32,720 nt of DNA from a bacterium. Its GTDB lineage: Bacteria > AUK180. Below the pieces are notes generated by a model. The model was not told the DNA's origin and made no database searches. It saw only the letters and a list, made by a program, of their open reading frames with translations. Position 1 is the first letter of the stretch; every line of letters begins with the position of its first letter. Where the stretch lies: the NCBI GenBank assembly GCA_030622125.1, contig JAUXGM010000005.1, positions 1 through 32,720 of the forward strand. Direction: 5' to 3'. Below are positions 1 through 7,223 of the stretch, in pieces. The translations under genes were made by a program, and so were the position numbers.

Positions 1-1
1 A

Positions 2-472
2 AAAAAATTTGGAAGAAATGAGATAAAAATTATGCCATTGCCTATCAATATATTGGCAATAAATACTTCTATAGCTCCCGCAAAAATTATGGAACAGAAT
101 GAGATTTATTACATTGAATTTTCTATAGATTATAAAATTATAAATCGTACCCCAGGGCAATTAATATTTGATGGCGTAGCTGTTGGGAAAGGCTTCCAAT
201 TGGATTGTATATGGCCCCCGTCGAATTGTTTGGTTTTTGTTTATGTTCGAAAAACAGAATTAAATATAGATACAGTACAAACTTTGAAAAGTTCAACCCT
301 TGAAAATAATAAAACCCTATATGAAATATTGATAAATAAGCCAACTTTTATAGAAGAAACTTCTAATACTCTCTATTTTAAGGCAATAAAAAATGGTGCA
401 AATTTTAATGAGGATATTAATGGTTTACAAAGAATTGGAATTCGAAAAAACTGGGTGTTAAAGCAAAATTAA
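2..472 (+). CDS. Unknown protein, 3' part of a gene running off the left edge
   Basis: I do not recognise this family. The reading frame is open from the first bases of the window to the TAA at 470-472. The first ATG is at 32, but nothing resembling a ribosome site stands 5-12 bases before it, so the gene most likely begins outside the window. The visible part has no transmembrane segment. Its alternating hydrophobic and polar residues (for example IEFSIDYKIINRT) suggest a beta-rich fold. It is followed after 41 bp by a secreted beta-propeller gene on the same strand, with a GC-rich hairpin between them, so the two may be partly co-transcribed. The base composition is very AT-rich, as in the next gene. 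The gene call is fairly safe; the function is unknown. Confidence 0.6.
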   Translation, partial: KKFGRNEIKIMPLPINILAINTSIAPAKIMEQNEIYYIEFSIDYKIINRTPGQLIFDGVAVGKGFQLDCIWPPSNCLVFVYVRKTELNIDTVQTLKSSTLENNKTLYEILINKPTFIEETSNTLYFKAIKNGANFNEDINGLQRIGIRKNWVLKQN

Positions 473-479
473 TTTTATT

Positions 480-502
480 GGGGGGAATTTCCCCCCTCTT
501 TT
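480..502 (+). terminator. Hairpin with T-rich tail (terminator or attenuator)
   Basis: GGGGGG-AATTT-CCCCCC is followed by TCTTTT. It starts 7 bp after the stop of the unknown gene and ends just before the AAGGAG ribosome site of the propeller gene. It fits an intrinsic terminator or a read-through attenuator between the two. The stem is only six pairs and the T-tract is short, so termination may be partial. Confidence 0.55.
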
Positions 503-513
503 AAGGAGACACT

Positions 514-2175
514 ATGAAAAAACTATTAACTATTATTTTTATTATCTGTATAATCTTGAATTTATTTAGTATTAATTTTGAATTAATTGAGATTGGAAAG
601 GTTTACCTCCAAAATTTTACCTATAAAGACTTTAAAGCTTTAAAATTTTATTCAGATAAGCAAGATTACTTTATAATAGATAAAAAAAGTAACATTTGGT
701 TACAATCAGGATCTCTTACATTAATAAAGTTTAATAAAGAAGGTTTTTTAGACAAAATAATATCATTATATAATGGAAGCAATGATGATGGAATATGGGC
801 AGTAAATCTTTTTAATGATTATATAACTGCCGATATACAGGGAAAAAAGATCGCAATACTTGATAAGAAAGGAAATATATTAAAATATATACATTTACCG
901 TTATTTACAAAGAGTTCATCTTTATGTAGCTTTTATTTTGATAATAATTTCATATTTTCAAATGGTTACTTTTCTAATGAAAATGAAAAAAATAAGGTTT
1001 TTCTGACAGCTATGATAAATATTAAAAATGGAAATATAATAAAACTTTCAAATGAAGTCATGATTAAAAAATTTGTAGAGGATTCATATGTACCTAATTA
1101 TAGATATTACCCCTTAAAATTACCAAATGGAAATTATATAATTTATAACAGATATTTTTATAAAATTGTTGAATATAATAAAAAAGGTAATGTTATATAT
1201 GTTTATAATAAAGAACCTTTGAATTTTAAAGATTATAAGGGTTTGAAAAGTTGTCGTGATGTTTCAAATAAAGAAATTATTGAAATAATTCAAAATAAAA
1301 AAAATAATATTTCTTCCGATTACCCGTTTAATTTTTCATTAGGTGGAAAACCAATATTATATAAAGATTACTTTATTATTCCCAGGAGAATTTTTCCGCC
1401 TTATTATCTTGATATTTATAATTTTCAAACCAAGAAATATGAAGGACAAGTGGAATTGCAAGATAGGTTAATAATTAATTCACATGATGAAAGATTATAT
1501 TGTTTGAATGATGGAGCTGAAGATGATAGAGTTAATTTCTCAATATATAAACTCATAACAAAAAATGATTATAAGAAATATCTAAAAAATAGTTCTAAGG
1601 TATTTAAAGAAAGCATAGATATTTTAAATCAAAAAATCAAAAATGGTATTTCATCTTGTGGTTGCCATAAAAAATATGTTTTTAAAAAGAACCCCAATTT
1701 TGTTAATAATATAAATCATGTTATCATCAAAGCGCCTCAACAAGAAAACCTATTTATTAATCTATTCAGCAAAAAGAAAAAATATATTAGTGATTATATT
1801 AAAAAAAATGGAAAATTTCACATCATTTTTACATGGAGAGATAATAGAAAAAATTTTATTAATTGTTATAAAACTGTAACGAATTATTTGAAAAAATATG
1901 GAAATGTATTTGATGGATATTTAATATTATCCTCAAATAAATTTGATATATTAAAAAATGTTAAGAATACATTTAAATTTCAAAAAGATATGAATATAAT
2001 TTTAAATCTTGCACCTAAAAATATTGATGCAATTTATTATGAAAAAGCTAATTATGATATGTCAACAATTATTATAGTAGATGATAATGGGAGCATAAAA
2101 GATTATTTTTCTTTTTCTAATGATAAAGATTATAAAAATTTATTCGAACGTTTTTTAAACAAAATGACTAAATAG
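514..2175 (+). CDS. Secreted 6-bladed beta-propeller-like protein with possible thioredoxin-like C-terminal domain
   Basis: The start is set by AAGGAG five bases before the ATG. Residues 1-20 form a signal peptide (MKK, then a run of I/L/F), so export is expected. Residues ~25-360 show repeated strands of the type 'I-x-D-K-x-G/N-x-I' (IAILDKKGNILKYIHL; KIVEYNKKGNVIYVY), as in 6-bladed propeller proteins of the BF2992/NHL kind. A Cys-Gly-Cys-His stands at 382-385. The last ~120 residues resemble a thioredoxin/TlpA fold: a hydrophobic strand ending in TW (IIFTW), a helix, then TIIIVDDNGSIKDYF, which looks like the strand before and after a cis-Pro loop. The CxxC is absent, so redox chemistry is unlikely. 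The propeller is a moderately good assignment; the C-terminal fold is inference. The gene is strongly AT-rich and could be acquired. Confidence 0.6.
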   Translation: MKKLLTIIFIICIILNLFSINFELIEIGKVYLQNFTYKDFKALKFYSDKQDYFIIDKKSNIWLQSGSLTLIKFNKEGFLDKIISLYNGSNDDGIWAVNLFNDYITADIQGKKIAILDKKGNILKYIHLPLFTKSSSLCSFYFDNNFIFSNGYFSNENEKNKVFLTAMINIKNGNIIKLSNEVMIKKFVEDSYVPNYRYYPLKLPNGNYIIYNRYFYKIVEYNKKGNVIYVYNKEPLNFKDYKGLKSCRDVSNKEIIEIIQNKKNNISSDYPFNFSLGGKPILYKDYFIIPRRIFPPYYLDIYNFQTKKYEGQVELQDRLIINSHDERLYCLNDGAEDDRVNFSIYKLITKNDYKKYLKNSSKVFKESIDILNQKIKNGISSCGCHKKYVFKKNPNFVNNINHVIIKAPQQENLFINLFSKKKKYISDYIKKNGKFHIIFTWRDNRKNFINCYKTVTNYLKKYGNVFDGYLILSSNKFDILKNVKNTFKFQKDMNIILNLAPKNIDAIYYEKANYDMSTIIIVDDNGSIKDYFSFSNDKDYKNLFERFLNKMTK

Positions 2176-2203
2176 TGTTGGCGTTATGAAAATGGGGACG
2201 GTG

Positions 2204-2262
2204 GTAGAAAAGTAGAATTTTTACTTAATGGGTTCTTTTAGAATGCTGATTTTCAGAATTTA
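2204..2262 (+). repeat. 59 bp imperfect direct repeat, copy A
   Basis: It matches 3782-3840 over its whole length with scattered substitutions. Both copies share TAGAAAAGTA, GGTTCTTTTAGAAT and ATTTTCAGAATTTA. Weaker similarity continues about 25 bp further. Copy A is preceded by GGGGACGGTGG, a motif that recurs elsewhere in the window. The two copies bracket the AAA/DUF4143 ATPase gene. Confidence 0.75.
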
Positions 2263-2294
2263 TTGATTGGAATTGAAATAAAATGAATAGAAAT

Positions 2295-2322
2295 TTGATT
2301 TTTGAGAAATTTGTGATATAAT
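2295..2322 (+). promoter_or_regulatory. Promoter for the DUF4143 ATPase gene
   Basis: TTGATT (2295-2300), 16 bp spacer, then TATAAT (2317-2322) with the extended -10 TG. It lies just after repeat copy A. Transcription would start near 2329, giving a ~137 nt leader that holds the direct repeats at 2337-2380 and the inverted repeat at 2410-2442. Confidence 0.65.
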
Positions 2323-2336
2323 CTATTAGCAAAAAC

Positions 2337-2380
2337 GGGAAAAATAGTTGTCGTTGGGGCGGAAAAAATCCTTGTCGTTG
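2337..2380 (+). repeat. Two-copy direct repeat in the ATPase leader
   Basis: GGGAAAAATAGTTGTCGTTG (2337-2356) and CGGAAAAAATCCTTGTCGTTG-like sequence (2360-2380) repeat with a 24 bp period. The TTGTCGTTG core is exact in both. They sit just downstream of the predicted transcription start. A regulator site or a repeat remnant are both possible. Confidence 0.5.
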
Positions 2381-2409
2381 ATCATATAGCAATATTTTTC
2401 CAGATATAC

Positions 2410-2442
2410 TTGAAATATTTTTAAAAATATGATATATTTCAA
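2410..2442. promoter_or_regulatory. Inverted repeat before the ATPase gene, possible operator
   Basis: TTGAAATAT (2410-2418) and ATATTTCAA (2434-2442) are perfect inverted arms. Inside them is the overlapping 16 bp perfect palindrome ATATTTTTAAAAATAT (2415-2430). The site ends about 15 bp before the AGGAG of the ATPase gene. It could bind a dimeric regulator or fold in the RNA; AT-richness makes chance more likely than in GC-balanced DNA. Confidence 0.4.
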
Positions 2443-2465
2443 CTATAAATGAAATAGGAGCTGCT

Positions 2466-3695
2466 ATGGTAATAAGAGATTTATATTTAAGAAAAATTGT
2501 ACCATATATTAATAAACCGATTATTAAAGTAATTAAAGGTATGCGAAGGGTTGGAAAAAGTGTCTTTTTAAAACAGATTATAAATTATTTATTAACAGAA
2601 AAAAAAATCAATAAAAACAATATTATTTATATTAATAAAGAACTCATTGAATATGATTTTATAAAAGATTACCATCTTCTTTATAAATATATTAAAGACC
2701 AAAAAACAAACAAAAATATTCATTATGTATTTGTAGATGAGGTTCAGGAAATTATCGGATGGGAAAAAGCCATTAACAGCTTACTTGCAGAAGGAAAATA
2801 TGATATTTATGTTACAGGTTCAAATGCTAAATTATTATCTTCTGAATTGACAACCTTAATTGGAGGAAGGTATATTGATATTAATATATATCCTTTTGGT
2901 TTTGAGGAATTCTTAAAAATACGTAAAAACAAAGGGAAAAATATAGAAAAAGAATTTTTACATTATTTGAAATGGGGCGGTTTACCAGGTTTGCATGTTT
3001 TTGAGTCAGATGAAATATCCGTATATCAATACATTACTTCGGTATATAATACAATTCTTTTAAAGGAAATTATTGAAAGGAAAAATATAAGAAGAACCGT
3101 TTTATTAGAAAGTGTAGTAAGTTTTTTAGCCCAAAATATTGGGAATATTTTTTCAGCAAAAAGTATCTCCGACTATTTAAAATCTCAAAAAATTAAAGTG
3201 GCATCTGAAACTATTCAGCATTATATTAAATACATTCAAGATAGCTACATTCTTTATGAATTAAAACGGTTTGATTTAAAAGGAAAAAGGATTTTTGAAA
3301 TATATAATAAGTATTATCTTGCTGATCACGGTATACTAAATGGTTTATTGGGTTATAATGATATTAAATTGCCTGGTTTATTGGAAAATATTGTTTATAT
3401 GGAATTACTTCGTCAAGATTATAAAGTTTATCTTGGCCAATTTAATAGGTATGAAATTGATTTTGTTGCTGAAAAAAATAGGAAGAGAATATATATTCAA
3501 GTGTGTTATCTACTAAACAATGATAGTACTATTGAAAGGGAATTTGGAAATTTATTAAAAATCCCTGACAATTATCCAAAATATGTAATTAGCTTGGATA
3601 AATATTTTAATACTGAATTTAAAGGAATTCAAAGAAAAAATATTATTGATTTTCTTCAGAAGTCCAAACAATGGGGTCGGGGGATGTCTTTATGA
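2466..3695 (+). CDS. AAA family ATPase with DUF4143 domain
   Basis: This is a typical AAA_14/DUF4143 protein of the usual length (409 aa). Walker A is GMRRVGKS (G25 to S32, with K31). Walker B is YVFVDE (D91, E92). A sensor-1-like strand ending VTGSN is followed by the family hallmark GGRYIDINIYPFGFEEFL. The C-terminal half (from ~200) is the DUF4143 region, which resembles a wHTH plus a PD-(D/E)XK-like nuclease fold (EIDFVAEK, then YIQVCY). The family is common in scattered, often horizontally moved copies, and its cellular role is not settled; proposals include DNA binding and toxin-antitoxin-like or defence functions. The start is supported by AGGAG six bases before the ATG. The gene has its own promoter and lies between two 59 bp repeats, which suggests it moved as a unit. 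The last residues run into repeat-like GC-richer DNA. Confidence 0.9.
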   Translation: MVIRDLYLRKIVPYINKPIIKVIKGMRRVGKSVFLKQIINYLLTEKKINKNNIIYINKELIEYDFIKDYHLLYKYIKDQKTNKNIHYVFVDEVQEIIGWEKAINSLLAEGKYDIYVTGSNAKLLSSELTTLIGGRYIDINIYPFGFEEFLKIRKNKGKNIEKEFLHYLKWGGLPGLHVFESDEISVYQYITSVYNTILLKEIIERKNIRRTVLLESVVSFLAQNIGNIFSAKSISDYLKSQKIKVASETIQHYIKYIQDSYILYELKRFDLKGKRIFEIYNKYYLADHGILNGLLGYNDIKLPGLLENIVYMELLRQDYKVYLGQFNRYEIDFVAEKNRKRIYIQVCYLLNNDSTIEREFGNLLKIPDNYPKYVISLDKYFNTEFKGIQRKNIIDFLQKSKQWGRGMSL

Positions 3696-3706
3696 CGGGT
3701 TTGTAG

Positions 3707-3777
3707 ATTCCCGTTTGCATGGGAATGGCAGTTGAATATAATGAACAATGAACCACAGCACCTTTTCAAAGTGCTGA
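3707..3777 (+). repeat. Composite repeat: dRS3-like hairpin, heptads and CAGCAC hairpin
   Basis: ATTCCC-N8-GGGAAT (3707-3726) has the same layout as the Neisseria dRS3 element. It is followed by two heptanucleotides, ATGAACA ATGAACC (3741-3754), and then by the hairpin CAGCACC-TTTTC-AAAGTGCTG (about 3756-3776). The last hairpin recurs with one base change inside the S1 gene at 23646-23670, also next to heptads. Confidence 0.65.
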
Positions 3778-3781
3778 GCGG

Positions 3782-3840
3782 ATAGAAAAGTAAAATTTCT
3801 GTTTTATAGGTTCTTTTAGAATTTTTATTTTCAGAATTTA
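3782..3840 (+). repeat. 59 bp imperfect direct repeat, copy B
   Basis: This is the partner of 2204-2262. It directly follows the hairpin repeat and precedes the promoter of the small lipoprotein, just as copy A precedes the promoter of the ATPase gene. Confidence 0.75.
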
Positions 3841-3850
3841 GCGAGAGGAA

Positions 3851-3880
3851 TTTACGAAAAAATGAAGAAAGTGTTACAAT
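3851..3880 (+). promoter_or_regulatory. Promoter for the small lipoprotein gene
   Basis: TTTACG (3851-3856), 18 bp spacer, then TACAAT (3875-3880) with extended TG at 3872-3873. A leader of ~27 nt with TAGGAGG precedes the ATG at 3914. The -35 is weak; the -10 is good. Confidence 0.5.
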
Positions 3881-3913
3881 TATTTAAAAATGTAAATATA
3901 TTTAGGAGGTTGT

Positions 3914-4144
3914 ATGAAAAAGAGTATTGTAATGTTAATTACACTTATTTGCATGCTTGGATTATTAAATTGTAATCAAGAAGGGTACTTAGCAAAACCT
4001 GTCGTTGATACAATAACCGGAACTGATTACTCTTTTAAACTAATTACAAAAGATCATTATACAATATCCTGTCCCAATCCGGAAAAATTTGGCTATAAGG
4101 AAATTTATTATGATTCCAAAGTGGGGTTGAAAATAAATAAATAA
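3914..4144 (+). CDS. Small predicted lipoprotein (76 aa)
   Basis: I do not recognise the family. A strong AGGAGG seven bases before the ATG and a good extended -10 upstream support a real gene. The N-terminus is a lipoprotein signal: MKK, a hydrophobic stretch, then L-L-N-C at residues 17-20, so cleavage and lipidation at C20 are likely. The mature part is only ~57 residues, polar, with a second cysteine (SCPNPEKFGY), and could be a small envelope protein. It stops just before the 700 bp repeat block. It may therefore be a longer gene cut short when repeats inserted, or genuinely small. Confidence 0.6.
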   Translation: MKKSIVMLITLICMLGLLNCNQEGYLAKPVVDTITGTDYSFKLITKDHYTISCPNPEKFGYKEIYYDSKVGLKINK

Positions 4145-4383
4145 AAAAATGGGTCCGTGAGTTTACAAATCTTTCGGATTTGCAGCAGGACACAAATTTA
4201 CAAATCAAAAAAACAATGTCAAAGGTCAAAAGATAGATTCTTCAATCGTGTAGTTTACCCCGTATCCTGATTTTCATCGGGACAGGCTTTGATTCGGGGC
4301 TCAATCAGAATGACGAAATGGGCAAGCGAATTTGCCTGCCTGTGCGTTGCACGCAGACAGGCAACTGGATTTCCTTGGTCGCC

Positions 4384-4432
4384 TATTGTTCTCGGGTGGT
4401 CTATCGTTATCTAAGGAAGAATCCGGGACACA
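4384..4432 (+). repeat. 49 bp perfect direct repeat, copy 1
   Basis: It starts TATTGTTCTCGGGTGGTCTA and ends AATCCGGGACACA. It is identical to 4593-4641, with an offset of 209 bp. The sequence just before both copies is also similar (ATTTCCTT). This indicates a recent tandem duplication or two insertions of one element. Confidence 0.9.
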
Positions 4433-4466
4433 GTCTTGGGACACACAGTGACGAAGTCACACAATA

Positions 4467-4517
4467 GGGACATACCTTCCCGTATCAGATACGGGATAAA
4501 TTCCGAAGGTGTGTCCC
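4467..4517. repeat. Nested hairpin
   Basis: The outer arms are GGGACATACCTT (4467-4478) and AAGGTGTGTCCC (4506-4517), with one mismatch. The inner arms are CCCGTAT (4479-4485) and ATACGGG (4489-4495), with a CAG loop. There is no T-tract on either side, so this looks more like a mobile palindromic element than a terminator. Confidence 0.75.
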
Positions 4518-4592
4518 GACACCTTTGTATTTATGTCCCGCCTGTTTGCGGTGTATTTTCTCTTGAACCTTTGATTCTATTTCCTTTGGCTA

Positions 4593-4641
4593 TATTGTTC
4601 TCGGGTGGTCTATCGTTATCTAAGGAAGAATCCGGGACACA
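4593..4641 (+). repeat. 49 bp perfect direct repeat, copy 2
   Basis: Identical to 4384-4432. It is followed by repeat DNA with GGGGACGGAG at 4691-4700. Confidence 0.9.
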
Positions 4642-4720
4642 CCTCAACAAAAAAAAATCTGTTTGATGAGGTAATGTCCCTCTTTTTATGGGGGACGGAG
4701 TTTTATATTATTTTTTACTA

Positions 4721-4781
4721 ACCTCAAACCTCTAACCTCTTCTTACCCTCTCAACGGGTAGACACACAGGTCTACCCCTAC
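4721..4781 (-). repeat. Composite element: 31 bp hairpin plus heptads (inverted copy)
   Basis: 4751-4781 is the exact reverse complement of 32635-32665: a hairpin with arms GGGTAGAC and GTCTACCC. Read on the minus strand it is followed by heptads of the type GAGGTTA/GAGGTTT (4721-4741), as at the other locus. The two copies lie ~28 kb apart in opposite orientation. Confidence 0.85.
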
Positions 4782-4838
4782 ATTTTTTCTTTCCTCATAC
4801 ACCCATCAACTCATCCACCCATTCACTTTTTTCCTTAT

Positions 4839-5513
4839 TTACTTATCAACTTGCATTTTTTGTATATATGCTTCTGGGTCAAAGTCGGAGTTCTTTTCTA
4901 AAAAACTTTGTTTTCCATTCTCTAATGCAAAAATAAAATCGCTGTTTTTGGTAAGAATGCCAATATCGTGTGAGATCACAAAGATTTTTTTCTCTGATGA
5001 CGATTGTTTTAAATACTCAAACATAATATGCTTATATCTAATATCTAAAAAAAGGATCACCTCATCAAGAAAAACAACCGGTGTTGATTGAAGCAGATTT
5101 TCAATTATTTGAACCATTATCCATTGCCCTTGAGAAAGTTTTTTGATATCCTTATTTAAGAAGTTGGAAAACCTCCCGAATTTAGCAAGAAAAAACGGTT
5201 TTATTTCCCTTTCTTTTGTTGTTATTGTGAGATAATCCAATACGGTAAATCCCGGAATAGGATTTTCATTTATGTATGTTGCCGAGAATAATTCTCTTCT
5301 TTTCTCTATGCATATTTTTGTCAGAGCTTTGTCTTCATAAAATATTCCGCCTGAATCCGGTTTTATTATCCCCGTTGCAAGTTCAATAAATGTTGTTTTT
5401 CCGCTTCCATTCGGACCGATGATCCCATATATTCCGTTTTCTCTAAATTCCACATTTAGAAAAAAGGTGAATCCGTCTCGTTTAAGTTCCACATTATCAA
5501 AATTTAAGATCAT
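4839..5513 (-). CDS. btuD: Vitamin B12 ABC transporter ATPase (BtuD type)
   Basis: This is the cytoplasmic ATPase that powers uptake through the neighbouring BtuC-type permease. Walker A is GPNGSGKT (G33-T40), the signature is LSQGQ (126-130), Walker B is VVFLDE (D150, E151), and the switch histidine is H182 in SHD. At 224 aa it is slightly short for FecE/BtuD ATPases. The Q-loop glutamine is not obvious: where YxxQ is expected the sequence is YINENP, so coupling may differ a little. The start overlaps the end of the permease gene by 17 bp and has AAAGG upstream. It is the last gene of the riboswitch-controlled operon. B12 specificity comes from the riboswitch and the operon; from sequence alone an iron-siderophore ATPase would look similar. 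Confidence 0.9.
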   Translation of the reverse strand: MILNFDNVELKRDGFTFFLNVEFRENGIYGIIGPNGSGKTTFIELATGIIKPDSGGIFYEDKALTKICIEKRRELFSATYINENPIPGFTVLDYLTITTKEREIKPFFLAKFGRFSNFLNKDIKKLSQGQWIMVQIIENLLQSTPVVFLDEVILFLDIRYKHIMFEYLKQSSSEKKIFVISHDIGILTKNSDFIFALENGKQSFLEKNSDFDPEAYIQKMQVDK

Positions 5514-6438
5514 TTTTACCTTTTAATAGAATCAAAAAATAGATCCCGCCAACAATGGACAGTATCATCCCGACCGGCAGATAGAAAGCATTTATATTCT
5601 TTGAAACAATATGAGAGATCAAAAGCAGATTCGATCCATAAATGCCGGAGTAAAATATTAGATATTTACTCCTTGAACCATATATATTTCTTGCAATGTG
5701 TGGTGACATCAGACCCAAAAAACCGATTATACCGCTGATGGATACTGTAAAAGAAACCAAAAGAGCAATAATAACAAAAAAAATGACTCTGTATTTATCA
5801 ATGTCAACCCCCAGACTCCTTGCCTTTTTATCGCTGAAATTCATCTGGTCAAGGATCAAAACCTTTTTTTCCGTCCATAATAATACCAAAAGAAGAATAA
5901 TAATAAATAGGATCAGGATCTTGATATCATAAAATTCAGTTGTCCCGTATAGCCACTCAATAATTGAGTGGATCTTCTCTCTTGTAATATTTGTTAGAAT
6001 AATCGAGGTCAATGAACTCGTCATTAGCCCATAAACAATACCGATCAAAAGTAAGGTTACCGTATTTTTTCTTCCTACCGCCCTATATATTCCAAAGATC
6101 AGAAAGATAGAAATTAACCCGAAAGCCAATGAAAATATGAATATTGAATATTGTCCGAACAAATAGTATATTCCCGTTAAAAAAGCAACGGCGATTCCAA
6201 GAGAGGATCCCGAGGATATCCCAAGAATATAGGGATCGGAGAGCGGATTTTTGAACAATATTTGTGAAATTGCTCCGGCAAAACCAAGAGCGAACCCAAC
6301 AACTATTGCCGTTATGGTCTCCGGGATCCTTATCCTGAAAAATATATTTTTATCAAAAAAACCAAGATTTAAAAATAAACTGATCGTAATAAGAATTATT
6401 AGTATGAGAAAGGGTCCATAATTTTTAAAAAATTTCAT
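5497..6438 (-). CDS. btuC: Vitamin B12 ABC transporter permease (BtuC/FecCD family)
   Basis: This is the membrane subunit of a cobalamin importer, 313 aa, slightly shorter than E. coli BtuC. Many hydrophobic helices can be seen. Family landmarks are RIPETITAIVVGFALGFAGA near the N-terminus, FKNPLSDPYILGISSGSSLG at ~65-85, LLLIGIVYGLM, and GIIGFLGLMSPHIAR around 235-250, the loop that docks with the ATPase. It starts in an ATGA overlap with the binding-protein gene upstream and overlaps btuD downstream, so the three are translationally coupled. The FecCD family assignment is certain; the B12 substrate is inferred from the operon's riboswitch and receptor. Confidence 0.93.
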   Translation of the reverse strand: MKFFKNYGPFLILIILITISLFLNLGFFDKNIFFRIRIPETITAIVVGFALGFAGAISQILFKNPLSDPYILGISSGSSLGIAVAFLTGIYYLFGQYSIFIFSLAFGLISIFLIFGIYRAVGRKNTVTLLLIGIVYGLMTSSLTSIILTNITREKIHSIIEWLYGTTEFYDIKILILFIIILLLVLLWTEKKVLILDQMNFSDKKARSLGVDIDKYRVIFFVIIALLVSFTVSISGIIGFLGLMSPHIARNIYGSRSKYLIFYSGIYGSNLLLISHIVSKNINAFYLPVGMILSIVGGIYFLILLKGKNDLKF

Positions 6439-7223
6439 TTTTTAATATATTTTATTAAAACATCCCTTAAAAAGATCATGCTTCTTAAAGAGGGCTGTAA
6501 AAAATTATCATAATTTTTGATCACATATACTCGTCCCGATCTTATTGCGGAAATATTATTAAATGCTCTGTCGATTATAATATCTTTTTTTATAAGATCT
6601 CCATTTTCAATAAATATAAAAATTATATCGGGATTCCTTCTTATAATATCTTCCTTTTTTATGATACCGTACCTATCTTTTAGATTTGAAGCAATATTTT
6701 TTAAACCGAGAATTTTTAGACATTCACCTTGAAATGTTCTTTCCCCAAATGTATAGTACGGATTTGTCCATATCAAACCAAGTACTTTTTTGCCATTGAA
6801 CTTGGGAATATCTTTTAATATTTTATCTATATTTTTTACGATCTCCGATGCTCTTTTTTCTCTATCCAACATTTTTCCGAGAAGAATATAGCTTTCTTTT
6901 AATTCTTGAATTGAACTGATATATATCTTTTTTGAAGGTACCTTAAATTTTTTGAGATTTTCGCCATCCTTTTCCTGAGAGATCGCTGTATAAAAAACAT
7001 AATCGGGTTTGAGCTTGATTATCTTTTCAATATTAACCTTTGAAAAATTTCCGACCTTTAAAGTAGTTGGAAATATATCCTCTGCAATTGTAGCGGTAAT
7101 ACTATCTGAAAGTTCCAGATCCACAAGGATCTTGGTAATATTAGGAGCAAGTGAAATGATCCCATTTGAAAAAACTACCTCAAAAACGAATAGCATTAAA
7201 AGAAAAAGAATGAATTTTTTCAT
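6435..7223 (-). CDS. btuF: Periplasmic cobalamin-binding protein (BtuF type)
   Basis: It has a signal peptide (MKKFILFLLMLFVFEVVFSNG) followed by a class III periplasmic binding fold of the usual size (262 aa). It opens with ISLAPNITKILVDLELSDSI, the family pattern 'R/SLAPNxTE', and contains KIIKLKPDYVF and SGRVYVIKN near the end. There is no lipobox, so a soluble periplasmic protein is expected. The start lies in an ATGA overlap with the receptor gene. It would hand cobalamin from the periplasm to the BtuC-type permease. Iron-siderophore binding proteins share the fold; the riboswitch is what argues for cobalamin. Confidence 0.9.
   Translation of the reverse strand: MKKFILFLLMLFVFEVVFSNGIISLAPNITKILVDLELSDSITATIAEDIFPTTLKVGNFSKVNIEKIIKLKPDYVFYTAISQEKDGENLKKFKVPSKKIYISSIQELKESYILLGKMLDREKRASEIVKNIDKILKDIPKFNGKKVLGLIWTNPYYTFGERTFQGECLKILGLKNIASNLKDRYGIIKKEDIIRRNPDIIFIFIENGDLIKKDIIIDRAFNNISAIRSGRVYVIKNYDNFLQPSLRSMIFLRDVLIKYIKK

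Larger units (their letters stand above)
4145..4838. repeat. Gene-free mosaic of dispersed repeats and hairpins
   Basis: I see no credible gene in these ~700 bp; the one open frame (4436-4666) is made of repeats. In order it holds: CAAATC-ttcg-GATTTG (~4165); an element with CCCCG and CTGATTTTCATCGGGACAGG, ending GAATGAC (about 4257-4315); an imperfect hairpin around CCTGTGCG/CGCAGACAGG (~4340-4365); a 49 bp direct repeat pair; nested hairpins (4467-4517); GGGGACGGAG (4691-4700); heptads; and a 31 bp hairpin element also found at the far end of the window. It is markedly GC-richer than the flanking genes. Confidence 0.8.

Noticed and set aside
1651-1668. Cys-Gly-Cys-His in the propeller protein as a heme c site
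   Set aside because: Heme attachment needs CxxCH; here only one residue separates the cysteines.
4436-4666. Open reading frame of 76 codons in the repeat block
   Set aside because: It is composed almost wholly of hairpin and direct-repeat DNA, has no ribosome site and no protein-like pattern.
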